NCBI GenBank assembly: GCA_946811695.1
Contig: OX328132.1
Span: forward strand, 54,695,359-54,759,358
Length of the DNA: 64,000 nucleotides
Direction: 5' to 3'
DNA from: Gonocerus acuteangulatus
Taxonomy: Eukaryota > Arthropoda > Insecta > Hemiptera > Coreidae
A program made the translations under genes and the position numbers. The notes beneath the pieces are model-generated. The model searched no databases. It saw only the letters and a list, made by a program, of their open reading frames with translations, and was not told the origin of the DNA. Shown here one piece after another: positions 51,557 to 62,040 of the stretch. The stretch's first letter is position 1. Every line of letters starts with the position of its first letter.

Positions 51557-52029
51557 AAATTAATTAATTTTATTTTATGTTACATAAAACCTACCAGCAT
51601 CTATTTTTTAATTTTTTTTTTACTAGATATATTCATAATGTTAAAAAAAGTGAAAATTTTAATTGCTTTTTATATTACATTAAAGTTCATAATATGTTTG
51701 TGACAATTATTTCCTTATAATGACCTATTATAACATAAGAAAAAAAAATGTTAAGAGTACAAGGGCTGTCAATAACTGTGGTGTCAATAACCCATCCAAA
51801 GGGTGTCAATAACTAGATTTTGCTCTTTTTAACATAAATATTGCCATATGATAAAATTAATGGAACTTTTGAACCAAAACTCCACTTGAGTCTTTCTAAT
51901 GATAGATAAAGAAGAGCTATAGGAATTTTTTAGTTTGATCTATTCATAAAAAGTATTTTTTTTTTAAATTTCACAACAGAAATGTAGTCTTAAGGGTGTC
52001 AATAACTGTCCGGTTTACCCTACTACTAG

Positions 52030-52565
52030 GTAACTTTTTTTACCTTTTTTTTAATGGGCTTAAATGCTTCTTGAACTAATCAAAAATGATATCCAAGAGC
52101 GTTTATGGAGCGCAAAAGTTATTAAATGCTTTTACACTCACTACCACCAGTCTTCCTTCAGTACATTTAAAAATAAAAACATTTTTTTTCAGTATTTATT
52201 ACAAAAAATTATGAAAACAATTAAAAAGGGGAAAATAAATATTTCGGTAGATTAAACTTTAAAGTAGTTATTCTAAAAAGTAGTTTTTTCAAATCGGATT
52301 ATACACTAGCGCCTTTAATTTTCACGAAATCAACTTCAAATTTTAACTTCAGTTTCCAAATGATATTTATTAGTAAATTACTTAGGGATTTCGTTGATTA
52401 ATTCATGTAAAACAATTTTATGATGATTTTTGACGGATTTTTTAATAGAAGATGAATCCTATGTACTTTTCTAGATTTTCTTCTTTCAAAATAATTTATT
52501 TTTTTGTTCTACATTAAAAATTGCCGCATGCAGACTATCGCCCTTGAGAAAAGACGGTTTCCGTT
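52030..52565 (+). repeat. Single-arm copy of foldback G
   Basis: GGCTTAAATGCTTCTTGAAC, AAAAATGATATCCAAGAGCG, ATCAACTTCAAATTTTAACT, TTAAAAATTGCCGCATGCAG and ACTATCGCCC...CGTTCGTCAG match the right arm of G (27,220-27,610). Confidence 0.8.
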
Positions 52566-52574
52566 CGTCAGCCG

Positions 52575-52675
52575 GTTTTCGAAGAATTCAACTTTTAGGA
52601 AGGTTGGTAACCTATAGATATTTCGGTTCTAATGACCTAGACGTCGGTGTAGTAAAATAAATAAATATTTACAGC
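52575..52675 (+). mobile_element. SINE-A2 3' part
   Basis: TTTTAGGAAGGTTGGTAACC...TTCTAATGACCTAGACGTCG-GTGTAGTAAAATAAATAAAT. It corresponds to the last ~90 bp of 41,424-41,617 with a TAAA tail. Confidence 0.65.
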
Positions 52676-52679
52676 TTTT

Positions 52680-54239
52680 CTTAGCCCAAACCCAAAAAGT
52701 ATTCCTAGAATTCTTATCACGTCAACGGTTAATCTTTTGCATATCATTATGAGTTACGCATTGGAAAAATGCAAATATGACGCAATTTGTAGGAATAGGC
52801 TTGTTTAGTAATAATTTGACTTAAATGTGCATTTTTTTTTAAAATTTGAATAATAGATATTTTCAATCATCTAAATGATGTGTTAATTAATAAAAACGAA
52901 TGACCATTTTATTTGTATGCGCTCTTTATTATTCATTATGTATAATTATCCTAACTATAGAAGAAGGTGATGAGAGAAGGAAGAAGATAGGTTAGAATAA
53001 GGGTGGAATGCTCTGAGGGTAAGTTCTCTCGCTGCGTGAGTGAGTGTTTGTAGCCCTTGTCATGTTTCTTGAGGGCTTCAAGGCCCTTCTTATATGTTTT
53101 CTCTTTAATTAAATTTAATTAAACATTCAGCGATCCAGTGTCAAAGTTGTTCGCCTTATTTGTATTGCATTTCAGACGTCTGGGTAAAGGCAGGCGTTTG
53201 GTGATGGCTTGGATCAGTGTCGGCGGTAACTTGCTACCTCTAATGGGGAGTATAGTGTCAAGGGATCCACGGAGTTGGCAAATTAACGGCAGTCATTTCC
53301 CACCTTACGGGGCCATTTAAATAAGCCATTAAAGAGAGAGGAAGCTGATGGGAGCGGGAGGGGGAGAGGGAGATGGGGAGAGAGGGAGATGGAAGTATGG
53401 CAGTATGGAATAGCTATTATTTGGGAATGGGTCCTTCTTATTCTGTACTCCAAAACTAACATTTCCTCCACGTTAGTACTGAATCCGAAAATGCGGGATG
53501 ATGATTTGAGTATTGAACTTGGTGAAATTAATTAGGATAGTTCAGTTTACGTTAGTATTTTTTATTTTATTGAGTTATGGGCATCCACAACCAATTATTT
53601 TTGGTAATTATTAAAAATACTTTTATTGGCAGGCCGATTAGCCCAATAAAGTTCGTTTACAAACAGTTTTAAAATTAAAAGTATACGTATTAAGGGTGTC
53701 CCCCAAAAAATGACTAAACCTCAGGAATCGACGAAGGACAAAAAACAAAGAAAAAATGGCCTTTGGCATAAATCTCGTTTTAGCATAGTTTCCGAGGAAA
53801 CCCCCAAAAACTAACTAACTGGTAACTATAAAATGTTCCTAGTGAACGTCTTGCCATATTGAAAAGATAGATAGACAATTTACGATTAGACATTGATCTG
53901 TCTTGAATTTTAGAATTAGAATAAAGGCCACAATAAAAAACTCCGTCTCACAAAACGTGCCTTATCATAGCGAGTTTCAATAATTTTCTTATTCCTGGTT
54001 TGAAAAGCATGGGGTTCAAATTATTAATATTTAATGAACAATTTTAACGCCTACTCCAATCTTGAAGACATGTGAGATTTTAGGGCCACATTGCAGAGAA
54101 AAAGTACAGGAAACTCTAATATAAACAACAAGAAATTGTTTCTCCTTTTAGATATCTTTTATTTTTTGACAAATTCATTTTACTGTTAAATACTGTAAAA
54201 ACAACAAGCACTAAAAAACTGAGGAAAACAGACACGACA
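52680..54239. other. Intergenic sequence; possible conserved non-coding stretch
   Basis: 52,940-53,480 is balanced, purine-rich in part (GGGAGGGGGAGAGGGAGAT) and unique. At 53,690 GGGTGTCCCCCAAAAAATGA looks like a Tc1/mariner-type end but has no partner. No coding frame is supported. Confidence 0.4.
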
Positions 54240-55304
54240 GAAAGAACTCCTATTGAAAATTACTGGAATGGTCACCTTCCATATACCACGATACCTAAAC
54301 GGATTTCGATTTATTTAAAAAAATATTTGTTTTCGAATACTTGCTTAACGCCAAGCTTAATCAAAACTTAGATATCATAGTTCGGATGAGTACCAAACAT
54401 CTGGAAAAATCAATTCTCAGAATAAATTATTTCTGAGCTCCCGAACCGAGAAGAAGGGTATGCTAGTTTTATCTACTTTTCTGAATACAGTAACAGAAAT
54501 CACCTTAAAACTGATTTCATTCGTTTTCCTACGGTAAAAAGTACGTTTTAAAAGTGTATCTGGAAACCTATTAACGCAGAAACATAAGCACTGCGATTTT
54601 CTTCGCTTGAATTTTAAAGGAAAAAAGTTCTAAAGAACAAAACTATTTGCAGTACAGTGGTAGAAAATATTCACACGGCATCTTAAAATTCCACTCGGAA
54701 AGGTTTGTTTCTAGCAACAGAAAATTTCTCTCATTTTACGTAACCTGTTTTACAGACAAGTAATTTTTCCTAATAAAAACAATTACAAAAAGAACCGTTG
54801 AAATTCAAAGTTTTAAGTACTTATTTCTTCGTATGTGCCCGTCTCATCAAAAATTACCCCAAAAATGTTTTTGTCGGACCTTTATAACTATATCGAATTG
54901 AAACTATCAATTTACCACGGTTTCCCAATCTTTTTATAGATATTTAGGAAAATATCCGAAAATCCTAAAACTGCCCAAGTCTGTTCATAAAATATTTTAT
55001 TTCGAATATTTCCCTAACACCAAATGTAACACAAATTTAAATATCTAATGTTGAGATGAATTTCAAACATAGAAAATATTTCAACTGTATCCAAAGATTC
55101 TAAATATCCAAACGGAAAATTAGTTACCAAAACTAGTTTTACCCACTTTTCTTGAAAAGAGTTACAAATATCGTGTTGAAAATGGATTCATTAGTTGTCC
55201 TACGTTACAAAACCTATAAAAAGTGTACCTAGAAGCCTACACACACACAAAATCTATTAACAGACAAAAGCTGTTTTAGGATTTTCTTATATTTTCTTAA
55301 ATAT
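54240..55304 (-). repeat. F-internal segments, inverted dispersed copies
   Basis: Blocks with AAAGTTTTAAGTACTTATTT, ATTCTAA(A/G)TA(T/C)CCAAA, TTTTCTTGAAAAGAG and AAAACCTATAAAAAGTGTAC match F at 10,440-10,870 on the same strand sense. Two diverged tandem units are visible. The segment is split by the Jockey insertion at 55,314 and resumes at 56,214. Confidence 0.55.
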
Positions 55305-55313
55305 CTTTAATAC

Positions 55314-56204
55314 TCCAGAGAAATGCAGCCAAATAACATTCACTCTCAATAAAAGGACTTGCCCACCAGTTCACATATCCAGTCAAGAACTTCCTGTATC
55401 CAACGAAGTGCGCTACCTGGGATTAATACTAGACAGCAGACTAACTTGGAACCCACACACCCGATTGAAAAGACAGGAACTGAACATGGAGATACGGACT
55501 TCTTCGACGACTATTGGGACCTTCATCAAAACTCACAATACAGAACAAACTCACTATATACAAAACCATCATCAGACCTATTTGGACATACGGACTGGAA
55601 CTGTGGGGAACAACGAAAAGATCAAATATACAGAGAATACAGGCATTCCAATCCAAAGTCCTACGCATAATAGTTAATGCCCCTTTTTTTGTTTCCAATA
55701 AAACCCTTCATCATGACCTCAATATCCCTTTCATCCATGAACTAGCTAAATCCCCATTCCTAACCTTTCACTCCAAACTATCTGCTCATCCCAATCCCAG
55801 AGCTCAATCCCTCTCCTCTCAATCCCACCCCGAAAACCCTCCTAGGAGGCTAAAGAGATCTTGGCCTCGTGATCAACTTCGCACTTAAAGGACAAATAAA
55901 AGCGTTTAACTAGGAAGTGTCAATTATGATTGGCTCCTTCCAAATTTCTATTTAAATTATATTTTATCATTTCATTTATTGTTTTTTTTCTATTATTATT
56001 CTTATTATTAATTTTTATTATTTTCCCCCTTTTATTTATTTATCTTTTTTTTTCTTTTAATAATTTAAGTATGTACTATTTTTTTTCTTTTCTGTAACCT
56101 CATTATGTGAAATCATAAAAATGTCTTTATTTATCACAATTAACCAATGTACTATATTATTTGTGCAGATGTTAATAAACGCTTTATTATAAAAAAAAAA
56201 AAAA
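55314..56204 (+). mobile_element. 5'-truncated Jockey-like non-LTR retrotransposon, 9 bp target duplication
   Basis: 891 bp: ORF2 C-terminal ~190 codons, ~320 bp of 3' untranslated sequence with T-rich stretches and GTTAATAAACGC near the end, and a poly(A) tail. Flanks are a perfect CTTTAATAC (55,305-55,313; 56,205-56,213). It serves as the reference copy for those at 1,468 and 27,895. The insertion interrupts an F-type repeat. Confidence 0.92.
55315..55887 (+). pseudogene. Jockey-like ORF2 C-terminal region, one frameshift
   Basis: The first frame gives V-R-Y-L-G-L-I-L-D-S-R-L-T-W, the conserved block that follows the reverse-transcriptase thumb. After a frameshift between about 55,490 and 55,515 the next frame gives K-L-T-I-Y-K-T-I-I-R-P-I-W-T-Y-G-L-E-L-W-G, then F-Q-S-K-V-L-R, V-S-N-K-T-L and P-P-R-R-L-K-R, ending W-P-R-D-Q-L-R-T. 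These are typical Jockey-clade C-terminal motifs. Upstream endonuclease and polymerase parts are absent. Confidence 0.92.
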
Positions 56205-56213
56205 CTTTAATAC

Positions 56214-56480
56214 AGTTGAGAAATCGTGGTAAATTGATAGTAATTATTCAAGATTTGGGGTAATTGGGGAGATAGAAGACAAATCGAGTAATTTTCCCTT
56301 TTGTGTAAGTTGGATAATGTCCGTTTCCTCTGCTTTGTGGTGCCAAGAACATCCCTTTTCTTCCATATGTTCTTCAAATTGTTCAAAAATTGTTTGTGTC
56401 AATTCTAAACTCTCCAAATGTCAGGAGCAATAAGAACGGAAACACGCTAAGATGCCGTAGTTCCTTCTAAACAGACGTTT
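56214..56480 (+). repeat. F-type flank and isolated F terminus
   Basis: 56,214-56,330 continues the F-related sequence cut by the Jockey copy. 56,430-56,475 (AACGGAAACACGCTAAGATG-CCGTAGTTCC) is a diverged F terminus. Confidence 0.6.
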
Positions 56481-56819
56481 TGTTATCTGTTTAGCAATTA
56501 ATTAGAATAGTCCATATATTTATGTTATACGTAAAATACAACCACCATGCTTTTACTCGTTTGTATGGGATTTATACCAAAAACAGATAAATGTTATAAT
56601 TATTATTAGTAATTTTTCCAATAATTGGAAATCTTTTTACATATTAAATGATTTCTGATTCAATTAAAGTCTTCAGGACAAAAGGAGGTGCTATGGCGCC
56701 TTAACAAAGATACCCGCAAAGCACTGCAGTTATGCGGTAGCCTTTTCTCTTTTCCTTGTAGGGGGAATTGGGGAAGTAACCAAGTTCTTGGTTGTCATTG
56801 CACGATTTATTTGTGGTTT
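56481..56819. other. Intergenic sequence, no feature recognised
   Basis: A/T-rich, with AAGTTCTTGGTTGTCATTGC at about 56,782 resembling 32,800-32,820. Confidence 0.4.
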
Positions 56820-56875
56820 ATTTTTTTGTATTTTTTTTTATAGCGCATCGACATTTAGGCCATTAGCGCCATTAA
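56820..56875 (-). mobile_element. SINE-A-related 3' stub
   Basis: T-rich run then ATAGCGCATCGACATTTAGG-CCATTAGCGCC. Only the SINE 3' end is present. No clear target duplication. Confidence 0.6.
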
Positions 56876-56908
56876 TACTTTTGTAGTATTTTACTTATTA
56901 GTACTGTA

Positions 56909-57415
56909 CAGGGTCCGCCAATGAAACCGGATGATTGAGTAAAATAATTATTCTTTCAATACTTTCTTACAAAGTGATTGAAAGAACAAAGGGGGTTAAG
57001 GGTAAAATACAAAAAAAAAAAAAAAAATATTTTCTGGGGGCTAAGCCTACAAATTGTAGCATATTCCATTGCGGTTAAGGAATTTCTGGAGCCTGGTCTG
57101 AAAGTTTAGCAACTCCTCTCAAAGCATTTTACAGTTATTGTAGTAAACTCGTCCGCAATTCGTTGCTTTAGGGCTTGAATGGTCGTAGGTGGATCTGCTT
57201 GAAACACTTTTGTTTTGAGGTATCCTCATAAAAATAAGTCACAAGCAGTTAAATTGGGTGTACGAGGGGCCACGGGATATTCCCGTTAGAGAAATTACAC
57301 AACCCGGTTTCATTTCTTGTTCTGTCAATCACTTTGTAGGAAAGTATTAAAAACATTTTTTTTTTTTAACAAACAATTACTTTATTCAATCAACCCGTTT
57401 TATTGGCGGGCCCTC
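56909..57415 (-). mobile_element. Tc1/mariner-type element relic with TA duplication
   Basis: Termini CAGGGTCCGCCAATGAAACC (left) and GAGGGCCCGCCAATAAAAC (right, inverted) start inverted repeats of about 80-100 bp that also share CAAAGTGATTGA(A/C)AGAACAA. The element is bounded by TA at 56,907-56,908 and 57,416-57,417. Inside, the minus strand keeps a transposase C-terminal piece. At 507 bp, most of the gene is deleted. Confidence 0.88.
57035..57290 (-). pseudogene. Tc1/mariner-type transposase C-terminus (fragment)
   Basis: Minus-strand translation: P-R-T-P-N-L-T-A-C-D-L-F-L-(stop)-G-Y-L-K-T-K-V-F, then T-T-I-Q-A-L-K-Q-R-I-A-D-E-F. It matches the P-x-S-P-D-L-x-P-x-D-F-F-L-W-G-Y-L-K segment around the third catalytic Asp and the D-L-K-x-R-I helix. 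Here the Asp of P-D-L is Asn and the Trp codon is TGA. A further stop lies downstream. Clearly inactive. It is a different family from the N-terminal fragment at 22,896, as far as can be judged. Confidence 0.85.
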
Positions 57416-57503
57416 TATTATTCGTAAAAATATTTGATGATTGGCCATATTGGTGTCACACACTTTTTTATTATTATTCATGGAAGGCATATACTTATGC
57501 TTA

Positions 57504-58131
57504 TGTAGCGGGAGCTACCGCCATCGGCGAATACCGTCATCTGTTGTCCCTACCTCTTTGTAAGAGACTGAGAAGGAAGGCTTCGTTGTGCGCTGGATAA
57601 AGCCTGTAGCCCTTACACTTCGGATTCCAGAAATTGCACATTTTTTCATTTGTTCGTAATTTTATTTTGTGAACAATCTAATATTGTAGTGTTATACTGT
57701 GCGGGACGAATGTCGGTATAATACGAACCATAGAGGGGGTGCCCACACAACCTTTGTCAATGCTTATTCCATGTTAATAAGTATTATTTATTTAATGAGT
57801 GCATCCATCAAATTATTTAGGCAAATATTGCATGATATTTATTTATTAAGATTTTCCATTTTATTTCTAGTTCTATATATCCTAATTTATTATTTTTTCC
57901 TGTCATGTTTTCTTTTTTATATTTAGATTCAATGAGAAGACTATTTTTTTATATTATTTACATATTATTATTCGCAGTATCTTTTTATCATTTATTCATG
58001 CATTAATGTATATTTATCTTGTCTTGCTTGCTCATGTATAATAAATTACTTTAATTTTACGGCCTGGTATTTATTGAGTGATTGTTACCTCCCTCCTAGT
58101 CAGGAACGGGTGCCTGAAAACCGTTACTACA
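57504..58131 (+). mobile_element. Possible solo LTR
   Basis: Starts TGTAGCGGGAGCTACCGCCA and ends ...AAAACCGTTACTACA, giving the TG...CA and TGTAG...CTACA inverted termini of LTRs. An AATAAA signal (about 58,040) lies ~90 bp before the end. Opening sequence resembles BEL/Pao-type LTRs as I know them. No 4-6 bp target duplication is visible (GCTTA versus TTGCT) and there is no second LTR, primer-binding site or gag-pol, so this stays tentative. Confidence 0.4.
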
Positions 58132-58219
58132 TTGCTACTTAGGTACCTAACACTATTTCTTTAATGTCTTGACTAATATAGAAAGATATTGTATTCCGAT
58201 AACAAATTGTTATTGCATG

Positions 58220-58260
<41 letters not shown>

Positions 58261-59734
58261 TGCATGTATATATAATTATATAATTACAAAGACACACACA
58301 CACAAACATATACATATAACCATATTTTTTTATTATTTTTTTTTATACGATAAATTATAACTATTTTTTTATTAGGCAATACATTCTAATTATTTTTGGG
58401 TGTATTATTCTCTGAGTTAGTATTCCTTAAATTTATTTTATTTTATTTTAACCCTCTTTCTTTCTTTTTTTTTTGTTTTATTTTTCCCCCTGTTTCTTTT
58501 GTTGATTCCCCCCTGTTGTTGATTTTTTTGAGCGAGATTGATTTTTACATACTTATTATATACAATCTATATCTGCTCAATATATACTTATAAATAAATC
58601 CGAATAAATGTGAACAGTTTAAAGTAAATGCTCTACTATTTTTCAAAAACATTATCAATTATTTACTATTATTGTTGAATAAAGTACGATTTATTCGTTA
58701 ATAAGATAAATTTTCATTCGATGAAAATCAAACTTATAGCAAGAGTCTAAAATTGTTTCTATTCAAATGGTTTTCATCAGGAAATATACTATTATATGTC
58801 ATTCATATATGTATCAGGGTAGAAGAAAGGATAAGCTCCCTTGCTGAAATTTGGAGCATTCTTAGGTATAAAATTTGAACTTTTAAATCTATGTTTTGAT
58901 ATTCTTGGCGGAAATTAAAATTTTCTTTATAGGAATATAACATGACTTATTTGGAGTGAGATCTTATGGTCATAATTACACTATTCTTTCATTTTACTTT
59001 AAGTGTGTATCCAAAATATTTTTCTATTCCCAAGCGTAAATATGAATATATATTTAGATCGATATTTTTGTAATACGAATATGCCCATCTCGAAAGCTAA
59101 TTAACGTTGTAAGATGGGCACGATCATAACACTTTGGTTGATGACAGAAAAATTACAAATGTGAAGGAAAATCTTACCTTCCTCTGTAAGAGAACCTATA
59201 ATATTTCTACCACAATAACATAAAAATGTCCTAGTAACAATAAATTTAAATATATTCAATATTGCATGTTCTTGATAAAATATGCCTTCATAAAGAGTTG
59301 TAAGGCTCCCGCAGAGCAGTGGAGTTCTGCGGTTCTAAGGTTCTTGTAACCCTCTGTTTTACTTCACCTGTAACCCATTTTTGAAAATTTACTCCTTTCA
59401 GTAATGTCATCAGTTGTTACTCTCTCGTAAAACCTTAAATTTTTATAAGATTAAAAAAAAAACAGTAAAACTATAGCATATTCAAAAGGTGAACTTTCGA
59501 AATACTTGGGATTTACTGTAAAAACAAATAGTTGAATGAAAGAAATCTAAAATAATTTGTAATAGTTTCTTTGAAGAAATTTTTTTTTTGTTTTATTATT
59601 TTTTCTTTAAAGCGTGTCAACCTTTAAGCTTATTGATATTTATATTACTGATAAGCTATATTTTATTAATATATTTTTCTAATTGTCATTATATTGATGT
59701 TTGCACACAACCAGGTTTATATATTTATTGTAAT
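58132..59734. other. A/T-rich intergenic sequence, no gene recognised
   Basis: (TA)n at 58,222-58,257 and CA repeats to 58,300. A piece at 59,065-59,120 (TACGAATATGCCCATCTCG ... AGATGGGCACG) resembles the terminus of the hAT-like foldback at 19,228, possibly a short relic. Several T-rich open frames are meaningless. Confidence 0.4.
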
Positions 59735-60580
59735 ATATACAGGGTGGATCGCAAGTTAGTGACAATCCCTCAACTAAACAACAAATTTAGTTCAATTCCA
59801 CCAACCACACATTTCTATCTCCCCCGTTCTAGACGTATGCCGTTCTAAAGGTTCTTTAGAGAAAACCGTGTTTTTTGTAGTACAACTCCAATTTTCTGTA
59901 CTTGTACACATCGTTTTTCAACAATTCATTACATTTTTGAAATTAGCTTTAAATTTACTTTACGTGTAATGCACATTCAATGTTCATCATTATCTCATTT
60001 AGACCGTGATATCAACGCCAATAGTAGAAATTAATAAAAGCCTTGGATTAGCGACAACATTTCGAAAATCACTACTCTTCCAAAATAAATTCTGCAGGCT
60101 GCCGAATCTCACAAAAGTTGTCAAATTTAATGAGCTTTACAAAGGTATACACCGAACTATCTCTCAATTTCATAATGTAGTTGGAATTCTAGAGTGATTG
60201 TTTGCTTAGAAAATATGGGGCGAAAAACCTCACGGTCGTCAGCGCCCTACTATGGTATTGCAACGCACAACCACTCATCCCAAAAAGTCTAGAGTGAAAA
60301 AACATCAAATAAATGAAGATACTATTATGTTACTTTCGTGATATCAGAAATAAATGAAATTATTCATAATAAAATTAATATTTAATGATTATAGTAAGTA
60401 TTACATGAATGTTGAATAAAAAAAAAGAAGAAAAATACATAAAAAATGCCTTCTTGCAGAAAATAGTGACGACACCTTGTCACAACACTGATGTAGTCTT
60501 TGGAATATCATCATAGTTAGCTCACATTTCAACAAATGATTCGCGAGTCCTTGCTATCAGATGGTTTATGTCCTAAATGT
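59735..60580 (-). repeat. Dispersed repeat H, copy 3 (longest)
   Basis: On the minus strand it ends ...GCGATCCACCCTGTATATA. It is collinear with 5,636-6,240 over AACATTTTTGAAATTAGC-type, TCTCATTTAGACCG, GTAGAAATTAATAAAAGCC, TTCTAGAGTG, TTGAATAAAAAAA, CCTTCTTGCAGAA and CAAATGATTCGCGAG. A 91 bp insert (60,197-60,287) interrupts it. No coding frame survives. Confidence 0.8.
60197..60287. mobile_element. 91 bp insertion with 9 bp duplication inside repeat H
   Basis: Relative to the two other H copies, this copy has an extra segment containing GGGGCGAAAAACCTCACGGT-CGTCAGCGCCC and ending CCCAAAAAG. It is flanked by a perfect TCTAGAGTG (60,188-60,196; 60,288-60,296). A SINE 3' end or a very small MITE are both possible. 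Confidence 0.8.
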
Positions 60581-60890
60581 TTTTTTTTGTGCACTTGTAT
60601 AAATTGTAAATTTCGAAGTATGATTTTTACACCATTTAAATATTTTGTCTGGTTTTAAAACATGAATTATATTTTTAGGTAATCACTGCTCAGTTACCCT
60701 CAGTTGACTTACGGTCCTTAATCTTTGTATAGTGACATTGAATTTAAGGTAATTTTAAGGATGAGGATTTGAATTGCAAAATATCCTATAGAGGAGATTG
60801 TATTTTGTATGAAGTGTACGTTCGTAAAATAATTATATATATTTATTTTAAATTGTTTGAAACATTTTCTATTATGGAATGTTTATCATC
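60581..60890. other. A/T-rich sequence, no feature recognised
   Basis: No repeat copy or frame recognised. Confidence 0.4.
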
Positions 60891-62040
60891 AAGAAAGATC
60901 TGAGAATTGGCATGCTGAGTAAAGTATTCCTGTACAAAGTAGAGGCAGCTTGTATTTTATTTTGGTAGATCCAGCTATAGTCGAAATTTTGCTTTATTAT
61001 ATCCAAATCTACTTATTAAAACGTCTACGTGGCTACCGATTCTCCGGAAGGGCTAATATTTTAATTCATAAGTTTATGATTTTTTTTTGTTGAAAACTTG
61101 AACATTCAAGGGAATACATCCCGTTTGAAGCCGGACTATATAATTCGGAGTGCATTTGGGCCAAAATAAAGATATTTTAAAAATTTCACTTACACTACCT
61201 CAATAGCTGCCAGATACCTTAAGCTCCAACTTTTTTCCGTATAGAGATGTGTAGAAGAGAGAAATGTTAGTTTGCCAAGCGTCACATTACCTCTTCAAAG
61301 AATTTCTCTGCCTTGAATAAATGTTAAGCCTTGGACTCTCTGAGTTTAAAATTAGCGAGTTCTGAGAGCAATATGTTTCTTGCGGTTTAAGTTTCATTTG
61401 TGCACCATGCCATGAGTTGCTAAGATCACGATATCGTCTGCCAGGAGACGCATTATTGCTTCAGTAATACTGTCTACTGGTATACCAGTTGCACTACTGG
61501 CGATAAAAAAAAGATGTATTGTCGGCAATAAATTTAATAAATAGCGATGGACATAAACTTTCTCCTTAAAGGAGACCAAAGTCTACATTTATTTCTTTAC
61601 ATAGCTCATTACTAATTTTAATTTCTACTATTGCCGAATCGTAAAGACATTTTTTTTATAATTTTCGCACTGATTCAGAACCCGAAAAGGTTTCTCCAGA
61701 GGAGTTTCTGCTTTATAAAATCAAATGATTTCCAGAAAACTGAAAAACTGACATATATGTAGCTCCTCTTGATCGTAAGGTTTATGTTAATGAGTGAAAT
61801 TAATGTGAAAATCTGATGAGTACCTGTAAGTGTACGAAATCGTGCATATTTCTCAGGGATCAGCTTTCAATTTCCATCCAGACTCCTTTCTTATTTGCTA
61901 AAGTTCTGTTGAATAGTTTCGTCATAATGTTGACTAAAGAAATTACCCGGTAGTTTTTTTTATAGTCGGTCTTTTAAACAACAAAAGATAATTTAGTCCT
62001 TCAGTTTTATGTTACGGCCCTTTCCACGATATTAACACCT
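60891..62040 (-). pseudogene. Non-LTR reverse transcriptase pseudogene
   Basis: Across three minus-strand frames the polymerase motifs come in the right order. N-(Y)-R-V-I-S-L-V-N-I-M-T-K-L-F is at about 61,955-61,910. I-P-E-K-Y-A-R-F-R-T-L-T-G-T-H-Q-I-F-T-L follows at about 61,870-61,800. Next are V-F-W-K-S-F-D-F-I (normally D-F-x-K-A-F-D) at 61,740-61,714, G-E-S-L-C-P-S-L-F at about 61,575 and L-L-A-D-D-I-V-I-L-A at about 61,450-61,425. The tail to ~60,900 is decayed. Several frameshifts, stops and loss of the first catalytic Asp make it inactive. The G-E-S and A-D-D context suggests a CR1/RTE-like clade; the clade is an inference. Confidence 0.85.

Larger units (their letters stand above)
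50510..52015 (+). mobile_element. pogo-like DNA transposon relic
   Basis: Both ends carry repeated AGTTATTGACA / TGTCAATAACT motifs: 50,518 and 50,566 on the left; 51,770, 51,785, 51,826 and 51,990 on the right in inverse orientation. This is typical of subterminal transposase-binding sites. Between them lie pieces of a pogo/CENP-B-like transposase gene and a Cys-rich tail. The exact termini and the TA duplication are not fixed. Length (~1.5 kb) implies loss of the DDE core. Confidence 0.75.

Noticed and set aside
57403..57600. 65-codon frame starting in the mariner terminus
   Set aside because: It starts inside the inverted terminus and crosses the TA boundary, so it cannot be an original gene.
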